This document shows positions 54,303 through 63,942 of a stretch of 64,000 nt of DNA, piece after piece. Positions within the stretch are counted from its first letter, which is position 1; each line of letters starts with the position of its first letter. This DNA comes from Sulfitobacter sp. THAF37. Its GTDB lineage: Bacteria; Pseudomonadota; Alphaproteobacteria; Rhodobacterales; Rhodobacteraceae. The stretch is taken from contig NZ_CP045372.1 of NCBI RefSeq assembly GCF_009363555.1, forward strand, positions 806,001 to 870,000. Reading direction: 5' to 3'. A program made the translations under genes and the position numbers. The notes under the pieces were generated by a model. The model was given only the letters and a program-made list of their open reading frames with translations, was not told the origin of the DNA and made no database searches.

Positions 54303-56497
54303 TCCCAGACCCTCGACCATTCGCTTTCTATTGCCGCGCGATGGCCCGAGCGGACCTGCTCATAAAGCCGTCCCGGCACGTTCAGCCGTGCCCCCCCATC
54401 CCGTTGGACCGGTCGAATCGTCGTGCTGACCGTACGCTTGCCAGGCGTACCCAGGAACCAGCTGACCGGGATGGTCAGGTTGATGCCTTTGTCGAAGGAA
54501 CCTTCTCCAAATTGCTGCGAAGATACGTCGGTCAGGGTGAAGAATCCGCCGACCCGCCAGCCGTTGGCGAACTCCCGCGACAGGGTCACCGTTCCACCGA
54601 CATCACCGGCCAGATATCGCCCGACATCGATCTGCCCAAGATAGCCGCCACCGAATTCATAGTAGGCAGAGGCATGCCCGGTCGCGACGGAATAGTCCTG
54701 AAACCCAAGACCCGAATAGGCACGTTGTTTGACATAATTCGCCTCGACACCCAGCGCGAGCCGACTTGCCACCGGCTTCCAAAGCACTTCACCGGAAATA
54801 CCACCAAACATCCTTTCGAGATATCCTGCCGTCACACGGGCATAGATGTCGTTGCCGGGCTTCCATTGGCGCGAGACATAGAGATTTTCAAGGCTGGTAT
54901 CGCCGGCACGGGCGTAAAGGATACCGTCGGTTCGGACCCGTGGCAGCTGCGAATTGCTCAACCGGGTGCTGTCCCCGACGTTGCCGAGAAGGCGGTGCTT
55001 GACCACGCCGCCGATTTCCCAGCCCGGCGCGGGGCGTAAGGTAAAGTCCGCTTTCACCCCGGCGTCGGCGCGGACCGGATCGTCAGGGTCAAAGTAGCTG
55101 GGATCGACGTAGGGTCCGATGGACCAGGCAAAGTCCGGGTAAAGATCATCGTTGATTGCGGCGCCCGGCAGATGGGGCGTCGCTGCGCCGAAGCCGGTGA
55201 CAGCCAGCAGCGCCTCCGCAGCCTGCGGATCAAACTCCAGCGCCTCCAGATCGGAGCGGCGTATGATCACTGCCGATTGCGCCAGCCCATCCTTCATCGG
55301 CACGATACGAAATGTCTCGACCGAAGCGGGAAGGACCTGCGCCATCGCCCGCGCGGCACGGCCGACGGCAACCGACATGGCGCCATAGGTGTCGTTGCGC
55401 ATCCGCAGTTCCGCGCTGGCCGGCTGTACCTGAAGCGCAACCAGGGTCAGGCCGTAGTCTGCCAATACCGGTTTTAGCCGGTCACGCAAGGTCTGGGGGG
55501 CGCTTTGGCTTTGCGCCCAGGCCGTATCGTACGCCTGGGGTTGCGACGCCCGGCTCGGGCGCGGCTCTATCGGGGCGGTGGGTACGACCCTCAGGGGCGC
55601 CGGGGGCTGTTTGGGGTTGAATTGCAGCTGCGCGTTGATCCCGAATTCGGACCCGTACAGGTAGTAGGCGCCGAAACGAAGTCGGTCGGAATACTGGTAT
55701 TCTGCCCCGAAGTTGAACCGGGACTTCTGGGTGAACACGTTGCGCGTGACGGTTTCGGCCTCGTAAGCATCCGAGCTGTATTCGGCCTTGAGCCCCCAAC
55801 GGTCGTTGATCTGCCATTCCACCCCGGCAAAGGGCGCGGCATCGCCCCGGAACCACTGGTCAAAAGACGGGCTGCCGCCGCGGCTTTGGGCGTCGAAGGC
55901 CGGGCGCGGACCGCCGAAAGGTGCCCCGATCGAGCCGGAGCTGCCCAACCGCCCCCAACCCAGACCAGCCGTCAGCCTGAAGCTGCCCGGAATGCTGCCA
56001 ATCTGATCGAAGGTCTTGGTCGCAACGACGTATTCCCCCGCATAGATGCCGGTGCCCGCGAAATCCTGCAGGCCGACAGTGATGGATGGCCAGATCCGAC
56101 CCTCTTTGCGCAGCTGGTAACGCACGTCGAAACTGCGGTCGCGATAGGTTTCGAAACCGTTTGAGTTCCAGTCCTGAATGCCAACGTAGCGAAAACTGGC
56201 AGAAAGGCGCGGCGTGGCCTGGAACGTCATCGTGGTTCGGGTCATTCCGCCAAAGCTGGAAACGCCCACTGCGAATTGCCCGTCGGGCAGGGCCTGTCCA
56301 GTCGGCATGTCGATCAGGCCTGGTGAGCCGTAGAAGTTCAGGCTGGGGCGGTCCGGAACCGCAAAGATGTCGTAAGCATCATCCGCCAGCGCGGGCTGCG
56401 CCAGCATCCCGACCGTCGCAACGACCGAAAAGCAGACCCCGTTCAGCAGCGTCGCGCGCCCTGCCCTGACATTGCCCTGTACGTTTCGGTGAGACAC
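54299..56497 (-). CDS. yjbH: YjbH-family outer-membrane protein for polysaccharide secretion
   Basis: The product is 732 aa. A signal peptide (to about residue 39, ending PALADD) leads to a YjbH/GfcD protein: FYGSPGLIDMPTGQALPDGQF (about residue 54) is the family's start, followed by a beta-barrel-like region rich in aromatic/glycine strands. The middle (about 315-440) is a less conserved periplasmic section, and the C-terminus again looks like barrel strands (YYEFGGGYLGQIDVGRYLAGD). It likely forms the export pore for a surface polysaccharide. It is the upstream partner of yjbF. Confidence 0.88.
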   Translation of the reverse strand: MSHRNVQGNVRAGRATLLNGVCFSVVATVGMLAQPALADDAYDIFAVPDRPSLNFYGSPGLIDMPTGQALPDGQFAVGVSSFGGMTRTTMTFQATPRLSASFRYVGIQDWNSNGFETYRDRSFDVRYQLRKEGRIWPSITVGLQDFAGTGIYAGEYVVATKTFDQIGSIPGSFRLTAGLGWGRLGSSGSIGAPFGGPRPAFDAQSRGGSPSFDQWFRGDAAPFAGVEWQINDRWGLKAEYSSDAYEAETVTRNVFTQKSRFNFGAEYQYSDRLRFGAYYLYGSEFGINAQLQFNPKQPPAPLRVVPTAPIEPRPSRASQPQAYDTAWAQSQSAPQTLRDRLKPVLADYGLTLVALQVQPASAELRMRNDTYGAMSVAVGRAARAMAQVLPASVETFRIVPMKDGLAQSAVIIRRSDLEALEFDPQAAEALLAVTGFGAATPHLPGAAINDDLYPDFAWSIGPYVDPSYFDPDDPVRADAGVKADFTLRPAPGWEIGGVVKHRLLGNVGDSTRLSNSQLPRVRTDGILYARAGDTSLENLYVSRQWKPGNDIYARVTAGYLERMFGGISGEVLWKPVASRLALGVEANYVKQRAYSGLGFQDYSVATGHASAYYEFGGGYLGQIDVGRYLAGDVGGTVTLSREFANGWRVGGFFTLTDVSSQQFGEGSFDKGINLTIPVSWFLGTPGKRTVSTTIRPVQRDGGARLNVPGRLYEQVRSGHRAAIESEWSRVWE

Positions 56498-56615
56498 GTT
56501 GCCGCCCTTTTACTGAGACATCCTCACCGTTTCTGCCTACGCGAGGTCGATAAATCAACCATCAGGCGCTCACCCGGAATGGCACCCACCAGATAGAGAC
56601 ATTACTGTGACAGAT

Positions 56616-58502
56616 TCAGGAGGTTTTCCTTTCACGCTCATGCGCCGCGTAGCCTTCGACCCACCGCATTACGACACTACGCGCCATATCCTCGTTCGAG
56701 GCGACAAAAGCTTCCCGCAGGCGGCGTGTGGCCGATGCGACCTCAATTTCCGACAGGCCGTCCTCACGGGTCGAGAAAATCTTGGGATGCTGTGTCGGAA
56801 ACCGTTCTCCGGACAGGGTCAATTCTTCGACCATCTTCTCGCCGGCGCGAAGCCCGGTAAATTCGATTTCGATGTCGCCGTCGGGATTGTTTTCATCCCG
56901 CAGCGTGTAGCCTGCGCTTTCGATAACCTGCCGCGCCAGTTGGTAAATGGACACCGGCTTGCCCATGTCCAGCACGAAGACCTCTCCGCCCTGAGCCATC
57001 GCGCCAGCCTGCAGAACCAGCCGTACCGCTTCCTGAACGGTCATAAAGTACCGCTCCACCAACTTGCTGGTCACGGTCAGCGGTCCGCCCCTGCTAAGCT
57101 GGTCCTGGAACAAGGGCACCACCGAGCCGGACGACCCCAGCACGTTGCCGAAGCGCACCATTGAAAAGATCGTTCCGCCTGCCTTTGCTGCGGACCGTCG
57201 TGCCATGTCCTGGATCACAAGTTCGGCCAGCCGCTTGGACGCACCCATGATATTGGTGGGGCGCACCGCCTTGTCGCTGGAGATGAGGATAAACCGTTCC
57301 ACCCCGGCCTGTGCCGCCTGTTCGGCCAGCGTTTGGGTCCCGAAGACATTGTTGACCAACCCTGCCAGCGGGTTGGCCTCCACCAAAGGCACATGCTTGT
57401 AGGCCGCCGCGTGCAGCACGATTTGCACACCGTGATCCGCCATCACTTTACGCACCTGTCGTGCATCCGTGATCGACCCCAGCACGGGCACGATTTCTAT
57501 CTCGAGATTTCCGGTTAGCTGGCGCAATTCCATATCGGCATTGTAGAGAGCCAGCTCGCTCAATTCGAACAGAACCAGTTTCTTGGGCCGCCGTTCCAGC
57601 GCCTGACGGCAAAGTTCCGCGCCGATCGAACCGCCCGCGCCAGACACGAGGACAACCTTCTGGGTATAACAAGCTGTGGTTTCAGCGATCGTGTTATCCA
57701 CTTCGGCCCGGTTCAGGAACCGCTGGGCAGACAGCGGCGTCAGCTTATCGACGAGGGCTTCCTCCCCGATAAGCTGCGCAAACGACGGCAGGGTCTGAAC
57801 CTCAAGCCCCATTTTTTCCAGACGCCGGGCAATCTGGGCCTGCTTGGGCAGGCTCAACGATGGTACGGCCAGAAGCACCCGGTCAATTTTCTTGTCGCGG
57901 GCGACCTCAGCGATACGCAGCGGGTTGTAGACCGGCAGATGCGCCACGTTGAGGCCCTGAATGGCAGCGTTGTCATCGACAAAGGCGACCGGTTCGATGT
58001 TTTCGTGGCCCCGCAACGCGGAAACCAGTTGTGTCCCGGTGGTGCCAGCACCATAGATCAGGACCCGGCAGCGTGAGGTTGAGCGGCGATAAATCGCAAG
58101 CACGAGTTGCAAGAGCACGGCGCGGCTGATCACGACGGACGAAAAGAAGGCCGCGCCGAAAACCAGGTGAACGCCGAGCGGCATTCCCAGACCCAGTACG
58201 TTAGACACCACAATTGAGGTGATCGTGAGAAACATCGCGAACACGCCGGTCATGCCGATGGCCGCAGTTTCGTAAGAATTGAGCTGGATCGCACAGACCC
58301 CCAGCCACATGGAAACGCCGATCCCCACCAGCAGCACATAGGGCAGCACCGGAACATAGGCGATCATATTCTCGCCCAGGCCGCCCGGCAACGCCTGTGC
58401 CACGATTGCGAACATGATGGAAAGCACGACCAGCACTGAATCCAGTGTCAGGAGAACGCCACGCTTCTGGCGTTTGGACAGCGATTTTATCAGGTTCAGC
58501 AT
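56616..58502 (-). CDS. Membrane-bound nucleotide-sugar 4,6-dehydratase (WbpM/PglF type)
   Basis: The product is 628 aa. Four N-terminal membrane helices precede a CoA-binding-like Rossmann domain (VLIYGAGTTGTQLVSALRG, about residue 145) and a C-terminal SDR domain (VVLVSGAGGSIGAELCRQAL, about 290). The catalytic region has SSDKAVRPTNIMGASKR, with Met in place of the usual Tyr, the Ser-Met-Lys arrangement of WbpM-type UDP-GlcNAc 4,6-dehydratases. The product would feed the first sugar of a surface polysaccharide or glycan. It is followed by a sugar transferase. Confidence 0.93.
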   Translation of the reverse strand: MLNLIKSLSKRQKRGVLLTLDSVLVVLSIMFAIVAQALPGGLGENMIAYVPVLPYVLLVGIGVSMWLGVCAIQLNSYETAAIGMTGVFAMFLTITSIVVSNVLGLGMPLGVHLVFGAAFFSSVVISRAVLLQLVLAIYRRSTSRCRVLIYGAGTTGTQLVSALRGHENIEPVAFVDDNAAIQGLNVAHLPVYNPLRIAEVARDKKIDRVLLAVPSLSLPKQAQIARRLEKMGLEVQTLPSFAQLIGEEALVDKLTPLSAQRFLNRAEVDNTIAETTACYTQKVVLVSGAGGSIGAELCRQALERRPKKLVLFELSELALYNADMELRQLTGNLEIEIVPVLGSITDARQVRKVMADHGVQIVLHAAAYKHVPLVEANPLAGLVNNVFGTQTLAEQAAQAGVERFILISSDKAVRPTNIMGASKRLAELVIQDMARRSAAKAGGTIFSMVRFGNVLGSSGSVVPLFQDQLSRGGPLTVTSKLVERYFMTVQEAVRLVLQAGAMAQGGEVFVLDMGKPVSIYQLARQVIESAGYTLRDENNPDGDIEIEFTGLRAGEKMVEELTLSGERFPTQHPKIFSTREDGLSEIEVASATRRLREAFVASNEDMARSVVMRWVEGYAAHERERKTS

Positions 58503-58717
58503 GTAATCAGGTTACCCATACCCAAGCAGGATTGAAATGTAGCAAAAACCGGTCTTGGCAAGCTGACCCACGATTCAAACCTCTCGTCCCCCACGAAACC
58601 TTCCTTCAAGATCAAACAACTTTCGACGCCATCTGGTTACAGAATCATTAAAAGGAAAGAAACGCTGAACGATTTCCGATAGTCGGCCACCGATTGCACG
58701 AAGAAATGACGAACGCT

Positions 58718-59353
58718 TCATTTTTTGGCGATTTTCGGCTTATGTCGACGCCTGAATAGGTTACCGATGGTCTGAAACACCAGATCGAAATCGTAACAGG
58801 TCGACTGATTCCGCTGGTAGATGAGGTCGAGCCGGGCCTTTCGCGGCACACAGATTCGGCAATAGACCTCATCGGTTTCCGCCGCCGAGTCGCATCGCGC
58901 CAGCAGCCGTTCCTCGTGCTTGTGAAAGCGGATCGTGGCAAGACCGGTCACGCCTGGCCGCGATTTCAGGACTTCACTGTAGATCTCGGGAAACCGCTCC
59001 ACGTACTCGCGCAGCGGAGGGCGCGGCCCGACAAAGCTGAGATCGCCTTTGAGAATGTTCCACAACTGCGGAAATTCATCCAGCCGCTTCGCCCGCAGCC
59101 ACGCGCCGGTCGAGGTGATGCGTGACGCCTTGTTCCCGCCCGAGACACCCTGATCGCTGTCCACAACCGTCATCGTCCGCAGCTTCCACAGGTTGAACGG
59201 CTGATCCGGTCCTTTCATCCGCTCAGCCACAAAGAACAGGGGTCGGCCTTCCTTGACCAGCAACCAGATCACCAGCCAGATCAGCACAGGGCCAAGGATC
59301 ACCACCAGCAAGGATGCGAAAAACAGGTCGAAAATGCGTTTGCGCCAGGTCAT
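58718..59353 (-). CDS. Initiating sugar-phosphate transferase (PglC/WcaJ-like)
   Basis: The product is 211 aa from ATG 59353, with GAAGG upstream. It is a short bacterial sugar transferase (PF02397) with a re-entrant N-terminal helix (RKRIFDLFFASLLVVILGPV), the catalytic LWKLRTM, and RLDEFPQLWNILKGDLSFVGPRP (about 95-120). Such enzymes transfer a sugar phosphate to undecaprenyl phosphate to start a polysaccharide repeat. It lacks the four-helix N-terminal part of WcaJ, so the PglC-type is closer. Confidence 0.92.
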   Translation of the reverse strand: MTWRKRIFDLFFASLLVVILGPVLIWLVIWLLVKEGRPLFFVAERMKGPDQPFNLWKLRTMTVVDSDQGVSGGNKASRITSTGAWLRAKRLDEFPQLWNILKGDLSFVGPRPPLREYVERFPEIYSEVLKSRPGVTGLATIRFHKHEERLLARCDSAAETDEVYCRICVPRKARLDLIYQRNQSTCYDFDLVFQTIGNLFRRRHKPKIAKK

Positions 59354-59363
59354 AGGTTGGCCT

Positions 59364-60215
59364 TCATCCGTCGGCATCCGCCAGGTAGGTCCGCCATTCG
59401 GCCACCAATCCTTCGGCGCTGCCTGCCTTAGGCGCGAATTCTACGCGCTTTTCAAGCTGCTTCGTGCTGAACACGACACGCGCCACAGTGGCGTCACCGG
59501 CGGCCCGGGGCGTCCAAGGCAGCCCAGCCGCATCCAGCAGCGCACCCATCTGGACAATACCGGGTGCGGCCACATTCAGGATCTCTGGCAGATCGTCCGC
59601 CAGACAAAGCTGATAAACGACCTCAGCCAAGGTTTTTGGGCCGATATAGCTGCGCGCGGGTGTCGATCCATCCGGCAGGGTATCTATTTCCATCCCTTCA
59701 CGCCAACCGCCCAGGATGGCATCGGCCCCGGCCACATTGCCGATCCGCAAAACGGTCACCGCCTGCCTGCGGTCCCTGGCTAGAGCGACGGCAGCCAATT
59801 CCATTTCCAGCTTGGCTTGACCGTAGGCGGAAACCGGATGGCAGGCCATATCTTCTTTCAGCGGCCCCTCCGCCTCTCCATAGACAGCGGCGGAGGACGC
59901 AAGCAAAACGCGCGGCACCCCTACGGCCGCAGCCGCTCTCACCGCAGCCAGCGCCAGGTCGGCATTGAGCGAAAGAGCATCGCCGGTCGAGGCGGCATGT
60001 GCCGGTGTGACCCCCGACAGGCACACAACAGCCCGGCGCCCCCGCATCGCGCTCTCCAGCATCTTCCTATCTGTCAGTGGATCAAACCCGACGACCCCTG
60101 GACTGCCGGCCCGGCTGTGGCAATGCAATCCGATATCCGACGGCCAGCATGCCCGGATCATCCGGCCCAGCCGACCAGACGAACCAAGAAGCAATACTCC
60201 GCTGTTTCCCATCAT
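59364..60215 (-). CDS. NAD-dependent epimerase/dehydratase (extended SDR)
   Basis: The product is 283 aa from ATG 60215 with AGGCGG upstream; an in-frame ATG at 60212 is equivalent. The nucleotide-binding loop is LLLGSSGRLGRM (about residues 7-18), with LASSAAVYGEAEG and SAYGQAKLEMELAA giving the active-site Ser and YxxxK. It is likely a sugar-nucleotide epimerase or dehydratase. It ends 10 bases before the sugar transferase start, so the two are in one operon. Confidence 0.88.
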   Translation of the reverse strand: MMGNSGVLLLGSSGRLGRMIRACWPSDIGLHCHSRAGSPGVVGFDPLTDRKMLESAMRGRRAVVCLSGVTPAHAASTGDALSLNADLALAAVRAAAAVGVPRVLLASSAAVYGEAEGPLKEDMACHPVSAYGQAKLEMELAAVALARDRRQAVTVLRIGNVAGADAILGGWREGMEIDTLPDGSTPARSYIGPKTLAEVVYQLCLADDLPEILNVAAPGIVQMGALLDAAGLPWTPRAAGDATVARVVFSTKQLEKRVEFAPKAGSAEGLVAEWRTYLADADG

Positions 60216-60382
60216 GCCGCCTGAAATCGTTGACCCGCTTGCAACAGCCAGTATCTTGCTCGAAACAGATTTCCAATCGAGACCATTTTTTATGCCGCCC
60301 CGCTTTTCAAGAGCAACGTCATTGCGTATTGGGACAGAGAACCCCCTGCCAGGGGATCCGACAAAGTGAGCAAAGTAAACAC

Positions 60383-61501
60383 ATGCGCCTGACAGTAACA
60401 CGGTGTTTCGGCATCCTCCTCGTCACGGCACTGTCCGCCTGTTCCCAGCTTCCGCGCGGTGCCGCGGTCCAGAACGAGATCACCCGCAACGCCGACGCTC
60501 CGACATCTGACATTGCGGTGTATCCCGTGACCCGCGCGTTCCTGCCCAGTGTCCAGCAATGGCCCAGCGTGGGCGAAAAGCGACATGGCTGGATCGGCAA
60601 CACGCGCGGGTCCATTGCCCAGATCATCCGCCCCGGCGACGAACTGGCGATTCTGGTCTGGGACAGTGGTGAAAACTCTCTGCTGACGGCGCAGGAACAA
60701 CGTGTCGCGACCCTTCCGGACATCCGTGTTTCCGAAACCGGATCCATCTTTGTGCCGTATGTGGGCAAGGTACAGGTCGCCGGACGCACACCGGAGAGCG
60801 CCCGCCTGCTGATCCAGCGCCAGATGGAAGCGATCGTCCCTTCTGCGCAAGTCCAGCTGGCCATGGCCGAGGGCCGCGGCAATTCCATTGATCTTGTCGG
60901 CGGGGTGCGAAACCCCGGCAATATCCTGATGCCCGACCAGAATTTCACCGTCCTCGCCGCGATCTCCGCTGGAGGCGGGGTCGGTGGCGACATGGAGAAT
61001 CCGCAGGTCAAACTGGTGCGCGGCAGCAATATCTACTCGACTTCGGTCAGCCGTCTGTATGAGAACCCGCATCTGGACACACGGCTTCAGGGCGGGGACA
61101 AAGTGATTATCGAGGAAGACAGGCGATACTTCCTGTCGCTGGGCGCGGCCGGCAGCGAGGCGCAGCATGCTTTCAACCGCGACCAGATTTCGGCCCTTGA
61201 TGCGCTCGCCATCATCGGCGGCGTGAACGACTCCCGTGCCAACCCACAGGGCATCCTCGTGCTGCGCGAATATCCGGCCTCAGCGATCAGCGCGGGCGTC
61301 CGCGGGCCCCGAAAGCAGCGGGTCGTCTTCACAATCGACCTGACGACGTCCGACGGCTTGTTCTCGGCCAGAAATTTCATGATCCAATCCGGTGACCTGG
61401 TCCTGGCGACGGAATCGAACCTGACCGATACACGCACCGTCCTCGGCCTCGTCGGCTCTGTATTCGGGGTGGTTGGCTCCGCGGGCAACCTGTCCGACTG
61501 A
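60383..61501 (+). CDS. Wza-like polysaccharide export lipoprotein
   Basis: The product is 372 aa from ATG 60383; the longer frame is antisense to the epimerase. A lipobox (TALSACSQ, Cys at about residue 20) marks an outer-membrane lipoprotein. The Poly_export domain is seen as IIRPGDELAILVWDSGENSL, PYVGKVQVAGRTPESARLLIQRQ and the SLBB-like DLVGGVRNPGNILMPDQNFTVLAAISAGGG. It should form the exit channel for the polysaccharide made by the divergent sugar genes. No Wzc/BY-kinase gene lies next to it. Confidence 0.92.
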   Translation: MRLTVTRCFGILLVTALSACSQLPRGAAVQNEITRNADAPTSDIAVYPVTRAFLPSVQQWPSVGEKRHGWIGNTRGSIAQIIRPGDELAILVWDSGENSLLTAQEQRVATLPDIRVSETGSIFVPYVGKVQVAGRTPESARLLIQRQMEAIVPSAQVQLAMAEGRGNSIDLVGGVRNPGNILMPDQNFTVLAAISAGGGVGGDMENPQVKLVRGSNIYSTSVSRLYENPHLDTRLQGGDKVIIEEDRRYFLSLGAAGSEAQHAFNRDQISALDALAIIGGVNDSRANPQGILVLREYPASAISAGVRGPRKQRVVFTIDLTTSDGLFSARNFMIQSGDLVLATESNLTDTRTVLGLVGSVFGVVGSAGNLSD

Positions 61502-61506
61502 CGCGT

Positions 61507-62520
61507 TCACGCGGTCCCGGAAGGCTGCCAGAACTCTTTGCCGTCCTGAGATTGTGCAGCCGGCGAAAGGCCGAAGGTTGCGCGATAGCTTTTGGAGAAA
61601 TGCGACAGCGATCGAAAGCCGCAGGCGACACTGACTTCGGTCACGCTCAGCCCGGTCTGACGCAGCAGGTTCCGCGCCTTTTCCAGCCGCAATTGCATAT
61701 AGTACCGCCTGGGCGAAGTCTTTAGATAACGGGCGAACAACCTTTCGAGCTGCCGGTTCGACAGTTGGACAAGGCCGGCAATCTCGTCAGGGCGCAACGG
61801 ATCCTCCAGGTGCGCCTCCATCAATTGCATCGCCATCAGCAGCTTGGGGTTGCGAACGTCGGTCCGCGGTTGCAACGACCGGCGCTGGACGTGGGTATCC
61901 GGCCGCGGTACGGAATAGACCATCTGATCCGCGACCCAGGCCGCCAGGTCGTCACCGTAATCCGCCTGCATCCGGTGCAGCATCATGTCCATGGAAGCCG
62001 CGCCGCCTGCACAGGTAAAGACACGGCCATCCACCGCGAACAGCGTATCCTGCATGATCACGTCGGGCAGCAGCTCCGTCAGGGCCGTTTTGTACTCCCA
62101 ATGGGTTGTGACGCGCCTGCCTCCGATCAGCCCTGCGAGCGCCAGCGTGTAGGTCCCCGACGACAACGCGCCGAAATCCATTCCCTTGCGGGTCTGGCGG
62201 CGCAGCCAGTCCAATACCGCGCGCGAACTGCCGGCGCCTGCATTCTCACCCGCGCAGACGATCAGCGTTTCGCGCCGGTCCAGATCGACCAGCCCCGCAT
62301 CCACCCCGATTTGCACACCATTGTAGGCGGCGACGGCCTCTCCGCTCTCGGACAGAAGCCGCCAGGCATAGAACCTGCGCCCGGAAGGATGGCGATTGGC
62401 CAGTGACAGGCAGTCCAGCGCGCAGACGAAACCGAGTGTCGAAAACCCAGGCAGCAGCAGAAAGGCGTAGGATCGGGGCAAAGCGTCATGATCATCTGTC
62501 ATGGAGCCAATCTGCGCCAT
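61507..62520 (-). CDS. GlxA-family AraC-type transcriptional regulator
   Basis: The product is 337 aa. The N-terminal DJ-1/PfpI-like sensor domain (SYAFLLLPGFSTLGFVCALDCL, then CAGENAGAG and ALSSGTYTLALAGLIGGRRVTTHWE) is joined to a C-terminal AraC DNA-binding domain (DEIAGLVQLSNRQLERLFARYL and VTEVSVACGFRSLSHFSKSYRATFG). This architecture includes regulators of choline/carnitine and amine catabolism (GbdR, CdhR). The effector is unknown. Start ATG 62520 has AGGGCGG upstream. It ends only five bases from the convergent wza-like gene, so polysaccharide control is not implied. Confidence 0.9.
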   Translation of the reverse strand: MAQIGSMTDDHDALPRSYAFLLLPGFSTLGFVCALDCLSLANRHPSGRRFYAWRLLSESGEAVAAYNGVQIGVDAGLVDLDRRETLIVCAGENAGAGSSRAVLDWLRRQTRKGMDFGALSSGTYTLALAGLIGGRRVTTHWEYKTALTELLPDVIMQDTLFAVDGRVFTCAGGAASMDMMLHRMQADYGDDLAAWVADQMVYSVPRPDTHVQRRSLQPRTDVRNPKLLMAMQLMEAHLEDPLRPDEIAGLVQLSNRQLERLFARYLKTSPRRYYMQLRLEKARNLLRQTGLSVTEVSVACGFRSLSHFSKSYRATFGLSPAAQSQDGKEFWQPSGTA

Positions 62521-62531
62521 CGGCCGCCCTG

Positions 62532-63434
62532 TTACGCGCCGGTTTTCGCGCCGCCAGCAGCGTTTTCCGACATTTTCTGCCGCGAAATCTGTACCGCCAG
62601 GATACCTACGGCAACGATCACCACGCCGACGATGTCACGGGCGCCCAACGGCTCGGACAACAACAGCGCCGCGACCGCCACTCCGACAAACGGATTGAGA
62701 AAATGGAAGGTGGCGGCGCGCGTGGCACCCAGCCGGTTGACCAGCCAGAACCAGATCATCGTCGCGGCAAGCCCCGGCACGAAGCAGGTGTAGGTAAAGG
62801 CAAAGAACAGCGGCCAGCTGGGGTCCAGGCGCGGCGTTTCGAACAGCAGCGCCGCCAGCGCAAGGGCGACACAGCCCGCCAGCATCTGCAGGCCCACGAT
62901 CATCAGGAAGTTTCCGCCAGAGGTCGCGCCACGCACCAGCAGCGTCGCTGCGGTCAGCGCCATGACCCCCAGGCCGCACAGCAGGACTCCGGTCAGGTCC
63001 ACACCGCCGCTCAGCCGGGCGCTCATGATGATGAATACGCCGACCACGCCGGCCAGCAACCCTGCCACCCCAAGCGGTCGCAGCCCTTCGCCCAGAAAGG
63101 CCCAGGCGGCAAAGCCGACCAGCAAAGGCATGGTCGAAGCGATGATCGCGGCCAGTGACGCTTCGACAGTCTGCATGGCAACGAAGTTCAGGCCAAGGTA
63201 TGTCGCATTCTGCAAGATACCGAAAATGATCGTCGCCCGCCATTGCGCGGTGGTCAGCCGCCAACTTTGACCAAGCGCCAGCGCGATCCCGACGCCCAGC
63301 AGGCCCGAAATCAGGTAGCGCACCGAAAGGGTCCAGAGCGGCGATGCATATTCGACGATGATCCGGGCCGACGTGAAGGCCGAGGACCACATGACGACAA
63401 AGACCAAACCGGCCAGAATTGCGCGAATATCCAT
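62532..63434 (-). CDS. EamA/DMT-superfamily transporter
   Basis: The product is 300 aa from ATG 63434 with AAGGAG upstream. Ten membrane segments form two EamA repeats, the first starting GLVFVVMWSSAFTSARIIVEYASP and the second ending FVGVAVAALLLSEPLGARDIVGVVIV. It lies 11 bases upstream of the GlxA-type regulator gene on the same strand. Export of an amino acid or metabolite is typical of the family, but the substrate is unknown. Confidence 0.88.
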   Translation of the reverse strand: MDIRAILAGLVFVVMWSSAFTSARIIVEYASPLWTLSVRYLISGLLGVGIALALGQSWRLTTAQWRATIIFGILQNATYLGLNFVAMQTVEASLAAIIASTMPLLVGFAAWAFLGEGLRPLGVAGLLAGVVGVFIIMSARLSGGVDLTGVLLCGLGVMALTAATLLVRGATSGGNFLMIVGLQMLAGCVALALAALLFETPRLDPSWPLFFAFTYTCFVPGLAATMIWFWLVNRLGATRAATFHFLNPFVGVAVAALLLSEPLGARDIVGVVIVAVGILAVQISRQKMSENAAGGAKTGA

Positions 63435-63510
63435 GTTCTGACCCGGCTCCTTCTGCCGCTGAACATCTATCGGATCGGCGGCGCCCACAAGCCCCGCAGA
63501 CCGACATTTC

Positions 63511-63544
63511 GACAAAGAGAAAGGCCGCCCCGAAAGGCGGCCTT
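63511..63544 (-). terminator. Terminator of the HU gene
   Basis: AAGGCCGCC and GGCGGCCTT form a perfect 9-bp stem around a 6-base loop. On the minus strand it lies 25 bases after the HU stop and is followed by a T-rich run, TCTCTTTG. Confidence 0.8.
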
Positions 63545-63569
63545 GAATAAATTGAAAGCCCGTTGAGCT

Positions 63570-63860
63570 TTAGCCGTTCACGCTGTCCTTGAGCGCCTTC
63601 GCGATGGTCATCTTCACCACTTTGTCAGCGTCCTTCTTGAACTGCTCGCCGGTCGCGGGGTTGCGGACCATGCGCTCGGGGCGCTCACGGCAGTAGATCT
63701 TGCCGACTCCCGGCAGGGTCACGGCACCGCCTGCGGACACTTCCTTGGTGATCAGGTCGCAGACAGCTTCCAGCGCCGCGCTGGCCGATTTCTTGTCAGA
63801 ACCCATCTCTTCCGCAAGGGCAGCGACGAGCTGAGTCTTTGTCATTGGTTTGGTTGCCAT
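63570..63860 (-). CDS. hup: HU-family DNA-binding protein
   Basis: The product is 96 aa, the expected length for an HU/IHF protein. HU binds and bends DNA without strong sequence preference and helps organise the nucleoid. The MTKTQLVAALAEEM start, VTLPGVGKIYCRERPERMVRNPATGE (arm region, residues 47-72) and KMTIAKALKD end are typical. It is a single-gene unit with the SD TAAGGAGAT and its own terminator. Confidence 0.95.
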   Translation of the reverse strand: MATKPMTKTQLVAALAEEMGSDKKSASAALEAVCDLITKEVSAGGAVTLPGVGKIYCRERPERMVRNPATGEQFKKDADKVVKMTIAKALKDSVNG

Positions 63861-63930
63861 GTTCTTATCTCCTTAGACTGCCCGTATCTGGGGCCTGTGC
63901 GCAGAATGTAACGGTATGTTGTGGCACAAC

Positions 63931-63942
63931 ACAACGCGTTGT
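63931..63942. promoter_or_regulatory. 12-bp palindrome upstream of the HU gene
   Basis: ACAACGCGTTGT is a perfect palindrome 71 bases before the HU start, next to TTGTGGCACAA. On the minus strand a TTGTGT-17-TTACAT pair overlaps it, so it could be an operator at the promoter. The boxes themselves are weak. Confidence 0.4.
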
